Shown: in pieces, positions 33,072-45,582 of the stretch | Position numbering within the stretch: position 1 is the stretch's first letter | Layout of the letters: each line of letters opens with the position of its first letter | DNA from: Rhabdophis nuchalis | Lineage: Eukaryota > Chordata > Lepidosauria > Squamata > Natricidae | Assembly (NCBI GenBank): GCA_039707465.1 | Contig: CM077644.1 | Span: 100,673,875 to 100,737,874, forward strand | Direction: 5' to 3' | DNA length: 64,000 nt | Translations under genes and position numbers: made by a program | The notes under the pieces: model-generated | What the model saw: only the letters and a program-made list of their open reading frames with translations | Told to the model about the DNA's origin: nothing | Databases searched by the model: none

Positions 33072-33823
33072 TGATTTTGATATGACAATGGTCAGAATGT
33101 ATACCACTTATTTAAAACATTTGAAATTTACTCTGTAAGAAGTAGCTTTTCTGTCTTTCCTATGTCTGCATTCTAGTCATTAGCCTTCATGTTATCCAAT
33201 TCTCTCTGCTTGCCTGTCTACTTAATTCAGGTGTGCTCTCTAACACACTTTCTAATATACAGGGAAAAAAATCAATTTAACCAATACCTTCTTAGCAGAG
33301 TGCAGATGCAATGGACAAAATTTCCATCTAGAACCTGTCCGAAACACAAACCGAACACGTCTGCTGCATCTGAAGTAGTCACAAGAAGTGCTTAAATTTA
33401 TCTTACTTTATCTTAAATTTACATTGCATCAATTTACACCATTTGTGTAATGATGCTGTTACACAAATGATGTAAATTGGGGTACATTATGTACTTTTGG
33501 ATTTAATGGACATTCAAGAATAATGGACACTCCCCTCTCCCTGAATGGCCCATTAAACTGAGGTTTTATTATATTTATCTTTCTTGTAAGCAAAAGTGTT
33601 CTTTCATTAACTTTCAGATGTGCTGAATGAGCCTTAATTTATAGTTCCAGCGTTCTCAATCTGAGATCATTGACTAGGTTTTTGGGAGAGAAAGACAGTG
33701 ACCATAAATAGAGATGGATATATATCCAACAACATTAATTTAACTGGTTATCCATTATGTAAACCTTGAGCAATTAATCAGTCGTCATTTTAAGAAAACA
33801 CTTGATTAATGAGTCAGAATGTA

Positions 33824-33828
<5 letters not shown>
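33072..33828. other. No gene; one strong hairpin
   Basis: AT-rich sequence. 33431-33450 (AATTTACACCATTTGTGTAA) is nearly exactly inverted at 33459-33478 with an 8-base spacer. Related ACAAATGATG and CACCATTTG blocks occur around 17.1 kb. Confidence 0.6.

Positions 33829-33856
<28 letters not shown>
33829..33856 (+). repeat. (AC)n microsatellite
   Basis: About thirteen CA units. Confidence 0.95.
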
Positions 33857-33857
<1 letters not shown>

Positions 33858-33991
33858 GATAAACATCATGCTATTCCTTTTCATCCAATGTCATCAAAGG
33901 ACAGGCAAGCAATAGAAAATAGTAAGCCAAATGAATCAAGGTGTAAGATGAGAAAAAGAAAAGAAGGTTATCTCTATTTTACTATAGGTAT

Positions 33992-34144
33992 CCATAAGGC
34001 AGGGCTGTCAAACTCCAGGTCTGCGGGCCAGATGCGTCACATGCTGGCCACACCCATGCCTGTTTTAGCAAAGGGGGGGGGGGAAATTCCAGTAGGCCAC
34101 GTGATGCCACCATGATGATGTGAGTTTGGCACCATGCCATAAGG
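33992..34144. mobile_element. Short hAT (137 bp)
   Basis: Element 34000-34136 between perfect 8-bp duplications CCATAAGG (33992-33999, 34137-34144). Ends CAGGGCTGTCAAACTC and, inverted, CATGGTGCCAAACTC. Another hAT begins at the very next base, 34145. Confidence 0.9.
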
Positions 34145-35147
34145 CAGTGGTGGGCAAACTCATTACTCAAGGGAGCCAAATATCAACAGGACAACGATTG
34201 AAATTTCTTTTGAGAGCCAAAAGAAGGTGTGGCCTGTTTTGTGGGAGTGGCTCAATGGTCATGTGACCAGGTGGGCATGGCCAATTTGGAAAATGTGATG
34301 AAACTCACTTAACGATGGTCTTGCTTAGCAACCAAAATTTTGGTCTCAATTGTGGTCATAAGTTCTTTCTTTATCTCTCTCTCTCCCGCTTTCTTTTTCT
34401 TTCTTTTTTTCTTTCTCCTTCTCTTTTTCTTTCTGTCTCTCTCTTTCTCTGTGTCTGTCTGTCTCTCTCTGTATCTGTCTCTCTTTCCTCCCTCCACCCA
34501 TCTCTGTCACTGTATGTGTGTGTGTGTGTGTCTGTCTCTCCCTCCCTCCCTCTCTCTCTGTCTCTCCGTCTCTGTGTGTGTCACTCTCTCTGATTCTCTC
34601 CCTCCCTCCCTCCCTCTCTGTCTCGATATGTCTGTCTCTCCCTCTTTCCCCCTGTCTGTCTCCGATTCAATCCCTCCCTGTGTCATTCTCTATCTGTGCC
34701 TCTTTCTGTCTCCCTCCCTCCCTCCCTCCCTCCCTCCCTCTCTTTCTCTCTGTCTCTGTCTGTCTTTCCCTCCCTCCCCCTCTGGCTCTCTCTGTGTCTG
34801 TCAGTCCCTCCCTCTCTCCCCTCTCCTCCCCCCCACCCCGGGAAGCAGCGGAAGGGCCAGCATGCCAGCTGGGGAGGTTATGGATACCTCCTCCTGCAGC
34901 GGGCGAGCGAGCGGGCGGGGCGAGCACCCGAGGCTACCGTCATCTTAAGTGCCACCGAGGCTGTCGTCCAGCAGGTCGCCCACAGGGGCGTCGGGCAGGG
35001 AAGCCGGACGCATCTCCACCGGTTCCTTCCGACAGCCACCACAGCGCACATTCTGGGGCCGCGTGTCCATCTCCCTCCCAGCCACCAGCCCCAGAACGTG
35101 GGGGCTGTCAGAGGGAGGCGGTGGAGATGCACCTGGCTTCCCTGCCC
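34145..35147. mobile_element. hAT left part with polypyrimidine tract, truncated
   Basis: Left end CAGTGGTGGGCAAACTC at 34145, then the family body (GTGGGAGTGGCTC, AACTCACTTAACGATGGTC, CAACCAAAATTTTGG). It runs into a long CT tract and then a GC-rich inverted repeat: TCGGGCAGGGAAGCC (34990s) pairs with GGCTTCCCTGCCCGA (about 35134-35148), with GGTGGAGATGC and GCATCTCCACC inside. The right end is not seen; an L2 tail starts at 35148. Confidence 0.65.
34360..34832 (+). repeat. Polypyrimidine (CT/CTGT/CCCT) tract
   Basis: About 470 bases of CTCTCT, CTGTCT and CCCTCCCT mixtures on the plus strand. The long Ser/Leu/Pro frames here are artefacts. Confidence 0.95.
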
Positions 35148-35592
35148 GATAGATAGATAGATAGATAGATTTATTTTTTCTATACCGCGTCCTCTCCCCA
35201 GGGGGACTCGGAGCGGTGCACAGGGAAAATTAAAACAGCACAAAATATATACATAAATAAATACAATAAAAACAATTTAAATCAACTGTCCCTGTACTAA
35301 AATCCCCATTTTAAAATTAACATTCCCTAACCCCTGAGGTAGAGACTAACCTAGGCCAGCCAAGCAGAAAAAGTGAGTTTTTAATTTCTGACGGAAGGAG
35401 CGGAGGTCCGTAGTTGTTCTAATGTCGGGGGGAAGGTCGTTCCAGAGGGCTGGGCCCGCCACAGAGAAGGCCCTTCCCCTGGGCGTCGCCCGCTGACAAA
35501 GTCTAGTGGACGGCACCCGGAGAAGTCCCTCTCTGTGGGAGCGAATCGGCCGGGAAGATGTATGGGGCAGAATCCGATCCCGCAGATACCTG
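35148..35592 (-). mobile_element. L2 LINE 3' end with (GATA)n tail
   Basis: Minus-strand L2 end: a GATA tail (35148-35170), the 3' untranslated region (reverse of CGCTCCGAGTCCCC), and the last ~80 codons of ORF2 (YLRDRILPHTSSRPIRSH to FCLAGLG). 5' truncated at about 35592 into an unrelated coding-less flank. Confidence 0.9.
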
Positions 35593-37205
35593 ACTATATA
35601 TCTCCCATACTCTATATAACCCCCCTCCCATTTATCCCACAGCATTAAACGGGGCAGGCTGGAAGGCCTAATGCAAAAGATGGCTTCCATTCCTGACAGA
35701 AAATATATAACTGTGACATTTTAATGACTACATGATTGTACATCTATCCTAATGTTGATGTCACCATCATGGTTTATTATGAACCATGCTATTTGTTAGA
35801 TCAGCATGAATGCAACAGGCAAGAGTCGCTAGTGATTTCAGCACTTTTTATTTCCAGCAAAATGTGACTGCATTCTGCCAGCTGGGCTGCTGGAGCTCAC
35901 CCTTTAAGAAGCTCCAAGCATACCAGCCAGCCAATGACAGCAGTTTAAATTCCTGGGACATTCCTTAGGACAGCCAATCTGCAGCAAGCATGAAAACCTA
36001 TGTAGATTTCTGACATCCGTACGTATGTAACACTATTTATGGCAATACCTTTAACTATAATTTTTATCTTTATGCCTTTCTATCTTCATGAATCATCTTT
36101 ATTTCTACCATATCCTTCATGTGCTATTTTTCCCCATCTTATCAGCTCCAGGTAACTTTCTTGATCTTCCTCTTCCTCACAATTTCCTTCCTCTTATTTT
36201 CATGTATTTGTTTTGCAGTTCAGTTCTCATTTATTCTCTCTCACTATGACAACATCAATTTGACACATCTTTTTCGTAGTAGTTACTTACGTTTGTATTC
36301 AGTTTATCATCCTTTCGCTCCTGACCATCTCTTCTTGTTTCATCACACACAAACGATCCACTCAATACAATTTGGTTGTGTATTCTCATCAGTCTTGTTC
36401 TTGGAAATTCTCTAGCTCTTTCATACTAAACAATTAAATCATGCAAGCCACCATATCTAATTTATAGGCTCCTTCAAGGCAAGCTATTATTTCTCTAAAC
36501 CCACAAACTAGATTTGAATATGAATGTCATATATCTGGTTTCTATCAGGTTCCTGCCAAAACATTAAGTAGACCAAATAACAATCAAATAGCGATTGCAT
36601 ATTCTTGTCATTTTCAATGCTACATTCCATCTACCATTGGTCAGAGGGATGCAGGAGGGTGGGGGAGCTAACACTTACCATCTTGAGGGCTGAATCATTA
36701 AGCGATGTAGATACAGGTTGCTTGGAGTATAATAGACCAATGTTACCACAATGTATTGACAGAGGATCTCCACATTAGCAATTTATAGTGTGAGTGAACC
36801 ATCGCCATGGTGATAAATCTCTAGTGCAGGCAGGCTTTAGATCACCAGAGTGATGGCTAGTTGATGCTATAAATCACTAGTGTGGAAATGCTCACAATGA
36901 TTAGCAAATGGAAACTAAACTCTGGGAATATATCAACTGTCAGCTATGGAAGGTGAAATTCGCCTGCACATATAAGACCTCAGTGGCATGGGGACTACGC
37001 TGCTGTTGCGCACATGTTTTCCAGGATTCTTTGCCATCCTCCCAGGGAACTGAAATGCTGAGATACAATTCAGTAGTCTCATTTCTCCTTGCATTTCTTT
37101 CTCCTATGACAAACCATTAGGAACAATTAGAGAGACTTGTTAGTCCACAATTATTAAATATCTAATTATTATATTATTTTGGTGTTATTCTAAGAAGAAA
37201 AATAT
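35593..37205. other. Intergenic, no gene seen
   Basis: 1.6 kb of ordinary sequence. The 98-codon plus frame (36119-36415) is Phe/Leu/Ser-rich without a recognisable family. Confidence 0.35.
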
Positions 37206-37215
37206 GTTTAGTTCC

Positions 37216-37342
37216 CTCTGTCTCTCTCTCTCTCTTCCTCCCTCCTTCTCCTTCTTTCACACACAAACACGCATGTGTGCAAGAGAGAGAGAGGGGGAGG
37301 GAGGGAGGAGGGAGGGAGGGAGAGAGAGAGAGAAGAGAGGGA
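37216..37342. repeat. CT tract facing a GA tract (fold-back)
   Basis: A pyrimidine run (37216-37258) is separated by CACACACAAACACGCATGTG from a purine run (37281-37342), so the two can pair as a long imperfect hairpin. Confidence 0.85.
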
Positions 37343-37438
37343 ATTATTCTTGAGGAAGTTTCAGCGAGGAAGCTTATATTCAGCTGGCTGCAAGTTCCTT
37401 AGTGATTTTCACGGCTAAATGGTGGCTCTGAATCAATA

Positions 37439-37470
37439 TTTAATTGTTCGTGTTCTAACGAACAATTAAA
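37439..37470. repeat. Perfect 13-base hairpin
   Basis: TTTAATTGTTCGT (37439-37451) is exactly inverted at 37458-37470 with a 6-base spacer, in otherwise unremarkable intergenic DNA (37343-37869). Confidence 0.85.
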
Positions 37471-37869
37471 CAAGATGTGCAAAAGGAGAACAAGTGTGCA
37501 GATCTATCTAAACACCAAAATATGTAATTAATAAATTTCTCATTGCGTCTGTGAAGGTAATTTTAAAAAGTCACGGAGCAGCAAATATTGTTATTGTTTT
37601 CTTATAAATGAATGAAACATGTTAATTTTTGTGTGATACTTGTAATATCCTGTTTCCAAAGGAACAGCTCAAAATCTTCAAGTTAGAGAGAAGATTTCAC
37701 AAGTTTAATCTGTATGACATTAAAGAAGATTGGATGAATTCATGGACTACTGTCTATCAAAAAGTTATATATGGATAGTGGGTTTAAGAAAAGCACAGTG
37801 TTGGATGCAACATGGTAAATAGGCCTCTTCTTTGAACGTGCCTGTGATGTGCTGCACAAGGGAGCAGGC

Positions 37870-38498
37870 CTTCAAACCAGAGGTGAGTTTCACAGAAGTT
37901 TACCAATGGTTCGCCACACGTGCGAACATTTGCCTTCCTTGCATGCACTTTGCTTGTGCGTGCGGCTTGTACACATGTGCACAGCTTTGAAAACACGGCT
38001 AAATAGGATGGCATAGAGCAGCAATGGCAAACCTTTTTAGGCTCACATGCTGTAAGGGGGGGAGCGCAGGGGGATCATGCGCTGGCGTGCCATACCCATA
38101 ATGCAATGCGCCCCCTAGTGTGCATGCGTGCATGACAGGTGCTCCCCCCATTTTGTACATGCTTTTTTCGCCCTCCCCAGGCTCCAGAGGCTTTATAGAA
38201 GCCTGGGGAGAGCGTAAACAGCTCCCCCTGCCCCCCACCAGGCCCTCCTTATAAAGCCTGGGGAGGGTGAAAAATGGCTTTAAAAATGGCTAAATGAGCT
38301 GGCCAGAGTGTGCATGTGCACTGGCCAGCTGACAGGGCAACGCCGCATGTGCCTTGCCAAATGGTTCTGCGTGCCACCTGTGGCACGCGTGCCATAGGTT
38401 CACTATCACTGGCATAGAGCCTGGGCGGGTGGGCAGGTCGCCACTACCGGTTCACCCAAACTGATCTGAACCGGCTGAACACCACCTCTGTTTCAAAC
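37870..38498. mobile_element. hAT with a second hAT nested inside
   Basis: The outer element 37878-38490 has ends CAGAGGTGAGTTTC and, inverted, CAGAGGTGGTGTTC, flanked by CTTCAAAC and TTTCAAAC (7 of 8). GC-rich sub-terminal GGTTCGCC and ACCGGTTCACCC blocks are present. The inner element occupies 38019-38411. Confidence 0.82.
38011..38419 (-). mobile_element. GGCACGC-type hAT (393 bp), nested
   Basis: Element 38019-38411 between perfect 8-bp duplications GCATAGAG (38011-38018, 38412-38419). Ends CAGCAATGGCAAACC and, inverted, CAGTGATAGTGAACC. The body has GTGCCATACCCATAATGC and CTCCCCAGGCTC blocks as in the copy at 47823. Confidence 0.9.
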
Positions 38499-39675
38499 AG
38501 TGTCCACCATCTCCTCTTCTCTTTTTATTCCTACAATCATTCCACTGTGCTATGAAGGGGTTTAAGACACAGAGTTACCACTGGGTTAATCTGCTGTTAA
38601 ATAACAATGGGGAAAGAGTGTAACTTATCTTGCAAAGCAATCCGGAAGTATCTGATTGACTATCGCAAGAAACAAAATGAGGGAATGAGACACTCCGGAA
38701 TGGAGAAGACACAATAATACCAATATTATCAAACATTATCTCCTATGTCAGGCAGCATTTTAAAAACGCGATGAACTACCAGCATGCTGTAACTATTTTT
38801 CTTAAATATGAGGAACAGCCTTTCAAGCCATTATGCCCATCATACAAAGAAAATTGTACAAGGAGATTGACTTAGGAGAAACACAGAGGATTCTGGCAAC
38901 CTTTTGTATAATTCTGGCTTGCTGATAGTGATACCCAGTCCTTCAAGGGTACATTTTAAGCAATTTTAAGGTTAGGCTGCAAAGAGCTGAATTATCTCTC
39001 TCCATGTTCTGCTGATAGATGTAGTTCCATCAGGGTAAAGACTTAATTGGATACACTCCATTATCAATTATTAAACCCCATTTTTATTTTTAGTATGTTC
39101 CAATTCAAATCTTGGAAAGGCTAAAATATTTGGAGTACTTATATTAGTTTCCTTGTAGATTGCAGCATGACTGAACTTCCTTTGTGATCTAAACTTTAAA
39201 GCTTGAAATTTACAGGACTGAAATGGGCAATCTCTACTTATATTAAATTCAAGGAGCATTTATGTAACATTGCTGTTCTTTATCTCATACTCCCCCCCCC
39301 CCACCAAAAAAAAAACATTATGTAAACAACACAAGTTATTTCCTAATTCCCTGGGAGCAAACCATTCTTATTTTGGGGTAGCCTCTGGATGTAATTTCAA
39401 ACATAATTTTTTTGGGGGAAACCCAAAACTCCAAACAAAATTAGCCCAGATCTGCAAAATACTTGCAATAAACGTTTCCTATTGCTAAATAATCTAGCTT
39501 TAATCTCTTCTGGGATGTTCATTTCCATAGCCATAGGACCTTTTTAACTACAAATGAATTGAAAACATGGAAAACGAAAGCAAAAATTAAAAAAAAGTAC
39601 ATTAACATTTATTTTCTGTGGTATATTAGAAGCTGTACAAATATACTCCTCTTCTAGTAGTGAGATGTTAGAGAC
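38499..39675. other. Intergenic, no gene seen
   Basis: No coding signal. A C-run followed by an A-run lies at 39291-39315. Confidence 0.4.
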
Positions 39676-39682
39676 TAGCGCT

Positions 39683-39795
39683 CATGATGTTACCTAGTTT
39701 GGTAATGAAATGTCTTCAAGAAAACTACCAAGTTCAGAGAGCATCAAGCACCCCTCATTTCAATCCTGAGCTACAAATATTCTCCTTTATTGATA
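39683..39795 (+). repeat. Dispersed repeat, shared with 8257-8335
   Basis: CATGATGTTACCTAGTTTGG and TAATGAAATGTCTTCAAG match the copy near 8.26 kb; this copy extends further, through CAATCCTGAGCTACAAATAT. Confidence 0.55.
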
Positions 39796-40794
39796 TTCTT
39801 CTTCCTCCCTCCTCTAACCCCACATCTTTCTATTATTTAAACTGGTTCTGCTAAGCATTTGTTCTTGGTAACCTGAGGTGCACATTAGATCCAGGAACTC
39901 CTCTTCTCAGAGCGATTTCTGCCAGTCATTCTTTTGCTTATGGGATTCAGAAATAAAGCTGCTGAAGGCAATAAAGGCACAGGTCTAGATCAATATACAA
40001 ATAATCTTCTATTGACCGGCCAGATTGGAAATGAGTGAGGCCAGAGAAATCAATAGGATATCCCATGGGATATGTTGGTTCATGGGAAGATGAGCAGTTG
40101 CTGATGGAAAAACTTCACAAGTTGGGTGCAATTCCTAATCATTAATCTTTCATGCCCTTTTCCCCATTACAAGTATACTAGAAATCTTTCTTTGTTTATG
40201 CATAATTGTGTTTAATGAAACAAAAGATACATATTAAGCAAAATTGTTACATATATACGTATATGCAGACAGACAGACAGACAGACAGACGATAGATAGA
40301 GATAGATTGGGATAGAGATAGAAATACTCAAATATTAGTTTGATGATTTTTAATTAAAACAATTAACTCACTCTATTTGAATTCATAAGATGTTGAAGCT
40401 GAGTTACTGCTGTAATAGCCTGTTGAATGCTATTATGTAGTATGTTATTCTAATGCTATTACGTAGATGAATAAATCCATGTTAATAAAAAAAAAGTACC
40501 ATTTCAGTTTGGAGAGAGAAGAAACAAATTCTAGCCCTTTTCGTCTCTCCTTTCATTCTTCGGTCATCAAATTTTTAAACACATAAATGAATACTATTAA
40601 TTCAACAAATGGAAAGAGACAATTTAGGGGGAAACACTCAGCAGAAAATTGGGCATCTTAATTTTAAATAAGGTAAGTTTACCCTCCCTTTTTTTTTTAG
40701 TACAACGAAGAGCACAAAAGTGCCTTCCCTGTGGAACATCGTACCCTCCAAGATTCATTTGGTCCTGACCCTGTGGACATTTCAGAAAGCTTTT
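39796..40794. other. No gene; short CAGA microsatellite
   Basis: AT-rich sequence. A CAGA/GATA microsatellite lies at about 40266-40320. No coding signal. Confidence 0.45.
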
Positions 40795-40795
40795 T

Positions 40796-41100
40796 AATTT
40801 AATTTAATTTAATTTATTCGAATTTGTATACTGCCCTTTCTCCTTTGCGGGACTCAGGGCGGTGAACAGGTGAACAGGCAATGATAAAAACAAACAGTAA
40901 AAACATCAATATAAATACGTTTGCTAAAAATAAATTAAATTCTAAGCCTGCTCTAAAATGTACAATAAAACCCCAATAAAACCCGATTAAAAGCTACACC
41001 AGGCCGGCCGCACGAAAAAGATGGGTCTTCAGGGCTTGGCGGAACAGGTGCAGGCCCGTAGTTGTGCGGAGGTCGGGGGGCAGGTTGTTCCACATGGGGA
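40796..41100 (-). mobile_element. L2 LINE 3' end with (TTTAA)n tail
   Basis: Minus-strand L2: an AATTT tail (40793-40820), the reverse of the 3' block (CTGCCCTTTCTCC, GGGCGGTGAACAGG), the 3' untranslated region, and the start of the reversed C-terminal coding block (CCAGGCCGGCCGCACG to CAGGTTGTTCCACA). Confidence 0.82.
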
Positions 41101-41748
41101 AATACCAAAAAGTGGTATTTCCCCAAGTGTAGAAGCCAGGAGACTTCTGGGTTCATGAGTTGCTGTTCTCAATTGATATTATGTATATGTATGATGTATG
41201 GTTGTATTACTGTTGATTATTTTTATGTTTTTAATTTAAGATTGGCAGCCACAAAACTGGATTAAAAATAGTTTTAAAAATAAGCCTGTAATTCTGTGGT
41301 TGGTCAGACAGTCAGTCAGATATTTAGACTAGATTTGGCATTTCTCTCCACCTACTAGCTAATAACCTGGCATTGTCTGAGTATTTATTTGTAAGGGGGA
41401 AATGTCAGAACCAAACGTAATTTCTAATGTTGGGTTTTCCCCCTTACCAGAGGGAGCCCTCTTGTGGAGTACTATGAAGCTGTTACCATGGCAACTCCAC
41501 TGCGTTGTACAGTAGAAGCCATTTTACGGCAATACAGTAGAATCCATTTAGTGATAGTGTTAAGGGTATTATCATAAGATGTAAACTGCTCCAAGTAATT
41601 GTGTTTTGTAATTGATGGATGATGATTTTGCTAATGCTGATGGTGTTGAAGTAATGATCCAGGTTTTCAGATTCCACTAAGGCGCCTGTTACTATTGATA
41701 TTATGCTTGCGTTCTCTTGCCACAGTCATTCTACATCTATTTTCTTTT
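41101..41748. other. No gene seen
   Basis: Includes AAATACCAAAAAGTGGTATT, a short palindrome at the L2 edge, and otherwise no recognisable feature. Confidence 0.35.
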
Positions 41749-41750
41749 TT

Positions 41751-42238
41751 GAGACTCTAGAAAGAGTGCAGAGAAGAGCAACAAAAATGATTAGGGGACT
41801 GGAGGCTAAAGCATATAAAGAACGGTTGCTGGAATTGGGTATGTCTAGTTTGATGAAAGAAGGACCAGGGATGACATGATATCAGTGTTCCAATATCTCA
41901 GGGGCTGCCACAAAGCAGAGGGCCTCAAGTTAGTCTCCAAAACACATGAGGGCAGGACAAGAAGCAACAGGTTGGAAACTAATCAAGAAGAGAAGCAACC
42001 TAGAACTAAGGAGAAATTTCCTGACAGAACAATTAATCACTGGAACAACATGTGTCCAGAAGTTGTAAATATTCCAACACTGGAAGTTTTTAAGAAAAGA
42101 TTGGATAACCATTTGTCTGAAATGGTATAGAGTTCCATTCTAGTCCAGCAGGGGGCTGGACTAGAAGACCTCCAAAGTCCCTTCCAACTTTGTTATTCTA
42201 TTCTATTCTATTCTATTCTATTCTACTTTACTCTACTC
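41751..42238 (+). mobile_element. CR1 LINE 3' end with (ATTCT)n tail
   Basis: Plus-strand CR1 end beginning in ORF2 (LERVQRRATKMIRGLEAKAY-like), then the shifted blocks ISVFQYLRGC, NHWNNMCPEVVNIPTLEVFK and DNHLSEMV, the 3' block GACTAGAAGACCTCC, CCCTTCCAACTTTGTTATTC, and an ATTCT repeat tail (42196-42238). This CR1-plus-ATTCT structure is the pattern known from snakes. Confidence 0.92.
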
Positions 42239-42900
42239 TACTTTGTGAGCCTTTATATTTTTATCTTATTTATTTACTTACTTATTTAAATAAATAAATA
42301 ACAGAGAGACAGCAGTAAAATGTCGAAATATAAAACAGTATATAAAATTAAAACATTAATTACAATTTAGAATTAAAAAAATAAATATCAAAATTAAATC
42401 TCCACTTTTCTCTTTTCTGTGGAGTCCTTGGTGCTATTGATGTTTTCTTCAAATGTTTTATTACATCTTGCTCTGTCAGTGTTGATGGGGTATTGCTTTG
42501 TCCTCAGTAGTTCCTTGTTTAGGGTATTGTTCACTGCTTGATTGTTTGATTGGTGTTGTTCCTGGTTTTAATCCCTGCTTATCTGGGTATTGATTGTTGG
42601 CCAGGGGGTGTCCTGGACTTTTTGCTTCATTTCTAGCTTTTGTATTGGTTTTTTTTTTAATGGTGTATAAATGTTGCTTGTCTCTGTGTGTCTGTTGATG
42701 GCTGGTTTTTTGAGTGCCAAGCTTCCAGGAATTTCCTAGTGTTCTTGGATTTAGCTTGGTCAAGGATGTTCAGTTTCCAGTTGAAATTATGGTTAAGTCT
42801 ACTCATGTGTTATGAGATTAATGAGTTTTCATTATGTCTTCTGGTTTGCCTGAAAGTCTTGCCCCAGCAGGTGCCAGCAATCAACTGACTTGGAGGCACA
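42239..42900. other. No gene seen; worn LINE tail possible
   Basis: 42268-42340 has TTATTTACTTACTTATTTAA and ATAAATAACAGAG blocks like a reverse L2-type tail, but the coding block is absent. The remainder is T/G-rich and ends at the mariner-like element. Confidence 0.4.
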
Positions 42901-42904
42901 CATA

Positions 42905-43468
42905 TACAGTGGTACCTCGGTTCACGAACTTAATTCGTGAAATGACTCTGTTCGCGAACCAAATTGGTCGTGAACCGAGGCACAATTTCCCATAGGGTTC
43001 AATGTAAATCCGGTTAATCCGTTCTGACCTTGTTTTTTGGTCGTAATTCTTGAACTGACTCTGTTCGCGAACCGAATTGGTCGTGAACAGAGGCACAGTT
43101 TTCCATAGGGTTCAATGTAAATCCGGTTAATCCGTTCTGACCTTGTTTTTTGGTCGTAATTCTTGAACTGAAAAGGAAATACGTTTGTAGATAAAATGTC
43201 CGCGGCTCCGGTTCATGAAGCAAAACGGAGTTCGTGAACCCGAGCATTTTTACGAACTTTTCTGTTCGTGAAGCGAGGCGGAGTTCGTGAAGCGAGGCGG
43301 AGTTCGTGAAGCGAGGTGGAGTTCGTGAAGCGGAGCATATTTTTACGAACTTTTCCGTTCGTGAACTGAAACGGTGTTCGTGAACCGGAGCACATTTTTT
43401 GGAAAATTTCTGTTCGTAAACCGAATTGGCCGTGAACAGAGGCGTTCGTGAACCGAGGTACCACTGTA
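42905..43468. mobile_element. Mariner-like element (560 bp) with internal repeats
   Basis: Element 42907-43466. Terminal repeats CAGTGGTACCTCGGTTCACG and its inverse are near-perfect, flanked by TA (42905-42906, 43467-43468). A unit of about 120 bp containing CCATAGGGTTCAATGTAAAT and GTTCTGACCTTGTTTTTTGG occurs twice (about 42970-43070 and 43080-43170). GTTCGTGAAGCGAGGCGGA occurs four times in tandem (43265-43335). The Arg/Ser/Phe-rich minus-strand frames of up to 187 codons are repeat translations; there is no transposase. Confidence 0.88.
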
Positions 43469-43469
43469 T

Positions 43470-44505
<1,036 letters not shown>

Positions 44506-44902
44506 TATGATATTGTTATAAAATCATTTTGCTATAAAAGTTCTTTTTCACTATATTCCAATTATGCTTTTAATATATGTTTAGGAGACAAGTAGATTTT
44601 TAATATTGTGGAAACTTTTCGGTGGCTTTACATTTAACTAATCTAGTAAACTACTTCCAAGATGTAATCATATTAGTTTATTATGCTACAAAACAACAAA
44701 GCAATTTGTGGTGCCTTAAAGAGCAACATATGTATTAAAAATGATAAGATTCCCTGTTGTTCTTATGAAATAGGGAAACTGTGAGAAAAGTGCAAATAAA
44801 ATGCTAGATGAAGGGGTTATTTTTTTAAAAAATTCCTAATGGAGTCTTAGAATTCCTAATATATGCCAGGTTACTGCACATGATTCGCAGTTGGTTAGAT
44901 GT
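44506..44902. other. No gene seen
   Basis: AT-rich sequence with no recognisable feature. Confidence 0.35.
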
Positions 44903-45053
44903 AGCTACAGCAGTGTTTCTCAACCATGGCGACTTTAAGTCCTGTGGACTTCAACTCCCAGAATCCCCTAGCCAGCATAGCTGGCTGGGGAATTCTGGGA
45001 GTTGAAGTCCACAGGACTTAAAGTTGCCAAGGTTGAAAAACACTGAACTACAG
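44903..45053. mobile_element. Palindromic mini-hAT (135 bp)
   Basis: Element 44911-45045 flanked by AGCTACAG and AACTACAG (7 of 8). Ends CAGTGTTTCTCAACC and, inverted, CAGTGTTTTTCAACC; the whole length is one inverted repeat centred on CCAGCATAGCTGG. Confidence 0.93.
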
Positions 45054-45126
45054 TATGTTGACTTGCAAGATAGCATCTATATTAGAAACCCTGCTTTGCA
45101 CAGACTAGTGCAAGTGTACTTGGAAA

Positions 45127-45491
45127 TACAGGTAGTCCTCAACTCATAAACAAAATTGAGCCTAAATTTTCTGATGCTAAGTGAGCTATTTGTTAAGTGA
45201 GTTTTAGCCCATAGTTAAGTGAATCCCTGCAGTTGTTAAGTTAGCAACATGGTTGTTAAGTGAAACTGGCTTCCCCATTGACTTTGCTTGTCAGAAAAAG
45301 TGATCACGGGACCCCTCAGGATGCTGCAACAGGTCATAAATATGAATCAGATGCCAAGCATCTGGATTTTGATCACATGACCACAGGGGTGTCACAATGG
45401 TTGTAAGTGTGAAAAATGGTCACTTTTTTCAGGACTTAGGTAACTTTGAATGGTGACTAAACAAACTGTTGTAAGTTGAGCACTATCTGTC
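45127..45491 (+). mobile_element. Mariner-like element (CAGGTAGTCC family)
   Basis: Element about 45129-45489, with left end CAGGTAGTCCTCAACTCATA after TA and a worn right end GAGCACTATCTG. Internal GTTGTTAAGTGAAACTGGCTT and TGACTTTGCTTGTCAGAA (part) match the copy at 19337. Uninterrupted length about 361 bp. Confidence 0.75.
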
Positions 45492-45582
45492 CAAGTTTGC
45501 TTGTGCTTCTAACTCAACGAACCAAAGCTCATGGTATTCCCATTAGCAAAGACTGCAGCCTGTGGCATAATGAGAACTAATG

